Source of the DNA: Vibrio splendidus
Lineage (GTDB): Bacteria > Pseudomonadota > Gammaproteobacteria > Enterobacterales > Vibrionaceae
NCBI RefSeq assembly: GCF_024347615.1
Contig: NZ_AP025508.1
Span: forward strand, 3,782,001-3,846,000
Length of the DNA: 64,000 nt
Reading direction: 5' to 3'
In this document: in pieces, positions 62,990 to 64,000 of the stretch
How positions within the stretch are numbered: the first letter of the stretch is position 1
Layout of the letters: the number at the start of each line of letters is the position of its first letter
Notes under the pieces: generated by a model
What the model saw: the letters and a program-made list of their open reading frames with translations, nothing else
The model's database searches: none
Told to the model about the DNA's origin: nothing
Made by a program: the position numbers and the translations under genes

Positions 62990-64000
62990 ATGAGTGATGA
63001 CACCTCCACTCCCAAAAAACAAAGTGGCGCAGATTATCTGCGCCAGATCCTGAGAGCGCCGGTTTACGAAGCGGCAATCGTGACACCTCTGCAAGATATG
63101 CCACGCTTAAGCGCTCGTATCGGTAATCAGGTTCAGCTAAAACGAGAAGACCGTCAGCCGGTACACTCGTTTAAGCTGCGCGGTGCTTACAACATGGTTT
63201 CAAGCCTTTCTGAACAACAGAAAGCAGCCGGTGTTATCGCAGCATCCGCAGGAAATCACGCACAAGGTATGGCGTTATCTGGCTCTAAGTTAGGTATTCA
63301 AACCACAATCGTGATGCCGAAAACGACACCGGATATCAAGGTTGATGCAGTACGCGGATTTGGCGGTAAAGTCGTTTTACACGGCAGTAATTTCGATGAA
63401 GCGAAAGCGGAAGCGGAACGTCTGTCGGCTGAACATGGCTTCACCTTTGTTCCTCCTTTCGATCACCCACTGGTGATTGCTGGGCAAGGCACTATGGGTA
63501 TGGAGATGCTGCAGCAAAACGGCCACATGGATTATATCTTTGTGCCGGTTGGTGGTGGTGGCTTAGCCGCTGGTGTTGCAGTGCTTATCAAACAACTGAT
63601 GCCAGAGATTAAAGTGATTGCGGTAGAGCCTGAAGACTCGGCTTGCTTGAAAGCAGCACTGGATGCGGGTGAACCAGTGGTACTGGATCAGGTCAGCATG
63701 TTTGCTGATGGTGTTGCGGTTAAACGCATTGGTGAAGAAACCTTCCGTCTTTGCCAACAGTACATTGATGGTCATATTACCGTCTCTAGCGATGAAATCT
63801 GCTCTGCGGTAAAGGACATCTTTGAAGACACCCGTGCGATTGCTGAGCCTTCAGGAGCGCTTGCTCTGGCAGGCCTTAAGAAGTTTGCAGAACAAAACAA
63901 ACTGCAAGATAAGCAATTGGCGACGGTATTGTCTGGTGCAAACACCAACTTCCACGGTCTACGTTATGTCTCTGAGCGTTGTGAATTGGGTGAGAAGCGA
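62990..64000 (+). CDS. ilvA: Threonine deaminase IlvA (partial, runs off the window)
   Basis: The first 337 codons are visible and open to the window end; the full protein should be about 510 residues. PLP lysine is Lys62 in VHSFKLRGAYN; SAGNHAQGMA and the phosphate loop PVGGGGLAAG are present. It starts two bases after the ilvD stop. The C-terminal ACT-like regulatory part, which binds isoleucine, is beyond the edge. Confidence 0.96.
   Translation, partial: MSDDTSTPKKQSGADYLRQILRAPVYEAAIVTPLQDMPRLSARIGNQVQLKREDRQPVHSFKLRGAYNMVSSLSEQQKAAGVIAASAGNHAQGMALSGSKLGIQTTIVMPKTTPDIKVDAVRGFGGKVVLHGSNFDEAKAEAERLSAEHGFTFVPPFDHPLVIAGQGTMGMEMLQQNGHMDYIFVPVGGGGLAAGVAVLIKQLMPEIKVIAVEPEDSACLKAALDAGEPVVLDQVSMFADGVAVKRIGEETFRLCQQYIDGHITVSSDEICSAVKDIFEDTRAIAEPSGALALAGLKKFAEQNKLQDKQLATVLSGANTNFHGLRYVSERCELGEKR

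Overview
The window is a stretch of Vibrio chromosome 1, most likely from the Splendidus clade. I base this on moderate A+T content, on protein sequences typical of Vibrio (ComM, the YihD/SrkA/DsbA block, DUF3630 and DUF3157 proteins), and on a gene order I recall from the origin-proximal part of Vibrio chromosome 1. No database search was possible. There are no insertion sequences, prophage genes, CRISPR arrays or integron cassettes. Most of the window is core genome.

Layout. 1-9.2 kb: queuosine-precursor transporter yhhQ under a probable preQ1 riboswitch, a DUF3630 gene, recQ, rarD, an AraC regulator with a RhtB exporter, secreted gamma-glutamyltransferase, a CsrB-type regulatory RNA in what looks like an empty gap, and thiol peroxidase. 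9.2-14.5 kb: uvrD, then a four-gene bufferin-type operon (DUF2282 precursor peptide, MNIO/DUF692 enzyme, DUF2063 partner, DoxX membrane protein), then a small protein resembling the H-NS oligomerisation region. 14.6-18.9 kb: a Bcr/CflA drug exporter divergent from a LysR regulator, and an aminopeptidase P. 18.9-25.3 kb: the thiCEFSGH operon with a TPP riboswitch. 25.3-27.3 kb: crcB and a Tat-exported multicopper oxidase with a Fur-like box upstream.

27.5-33.9 kb: one complete rRNA operon on the minus strand, in the order 16S, tRNA-Glu, tRNA-Lys, tRNA-Val, 23S, 5S, tRNA-Asp, tRNA-Trp, with promoter, boxA elements, RNase III stems and tandem terminators. 34-42.4 kb: gamma-carbonic anhydrase, DUF1488-aroE-hemF-tsaC, PurR-controlled purEK, and a DNA-uptake and maintenance block (topoisomerase-type zinc fingers, smg, dprA, LysM protein). 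42.5-48.5 kb: def-fmt-rsmB and trkA-trkH. 48.5-57.8 kb: DUF3157, TrhA, Spo0M, a small unlisted basic ORF behind a structured leader, yihD, ccoG, srkA-dsbA, a DUF2860 outer-membrane protein and comM. 57.9 kb to the end: ilvL attenuator and ilvGMEDA, with ilvA cut off by the window edge.

The least ordinary items are the bufferin operon at 11.7-14.2 kb, the csrB gene with a 46-bp palindrome holding a VarA/UvrY-like box, and the 55-codon ORF at 50.9 kb with three hairpins in its leader. Several loci concern metals or oxidative stress (bufferin, multicopper oxidase, Tpx, DsbA), but nothing in the sequence ties them into one regulon.
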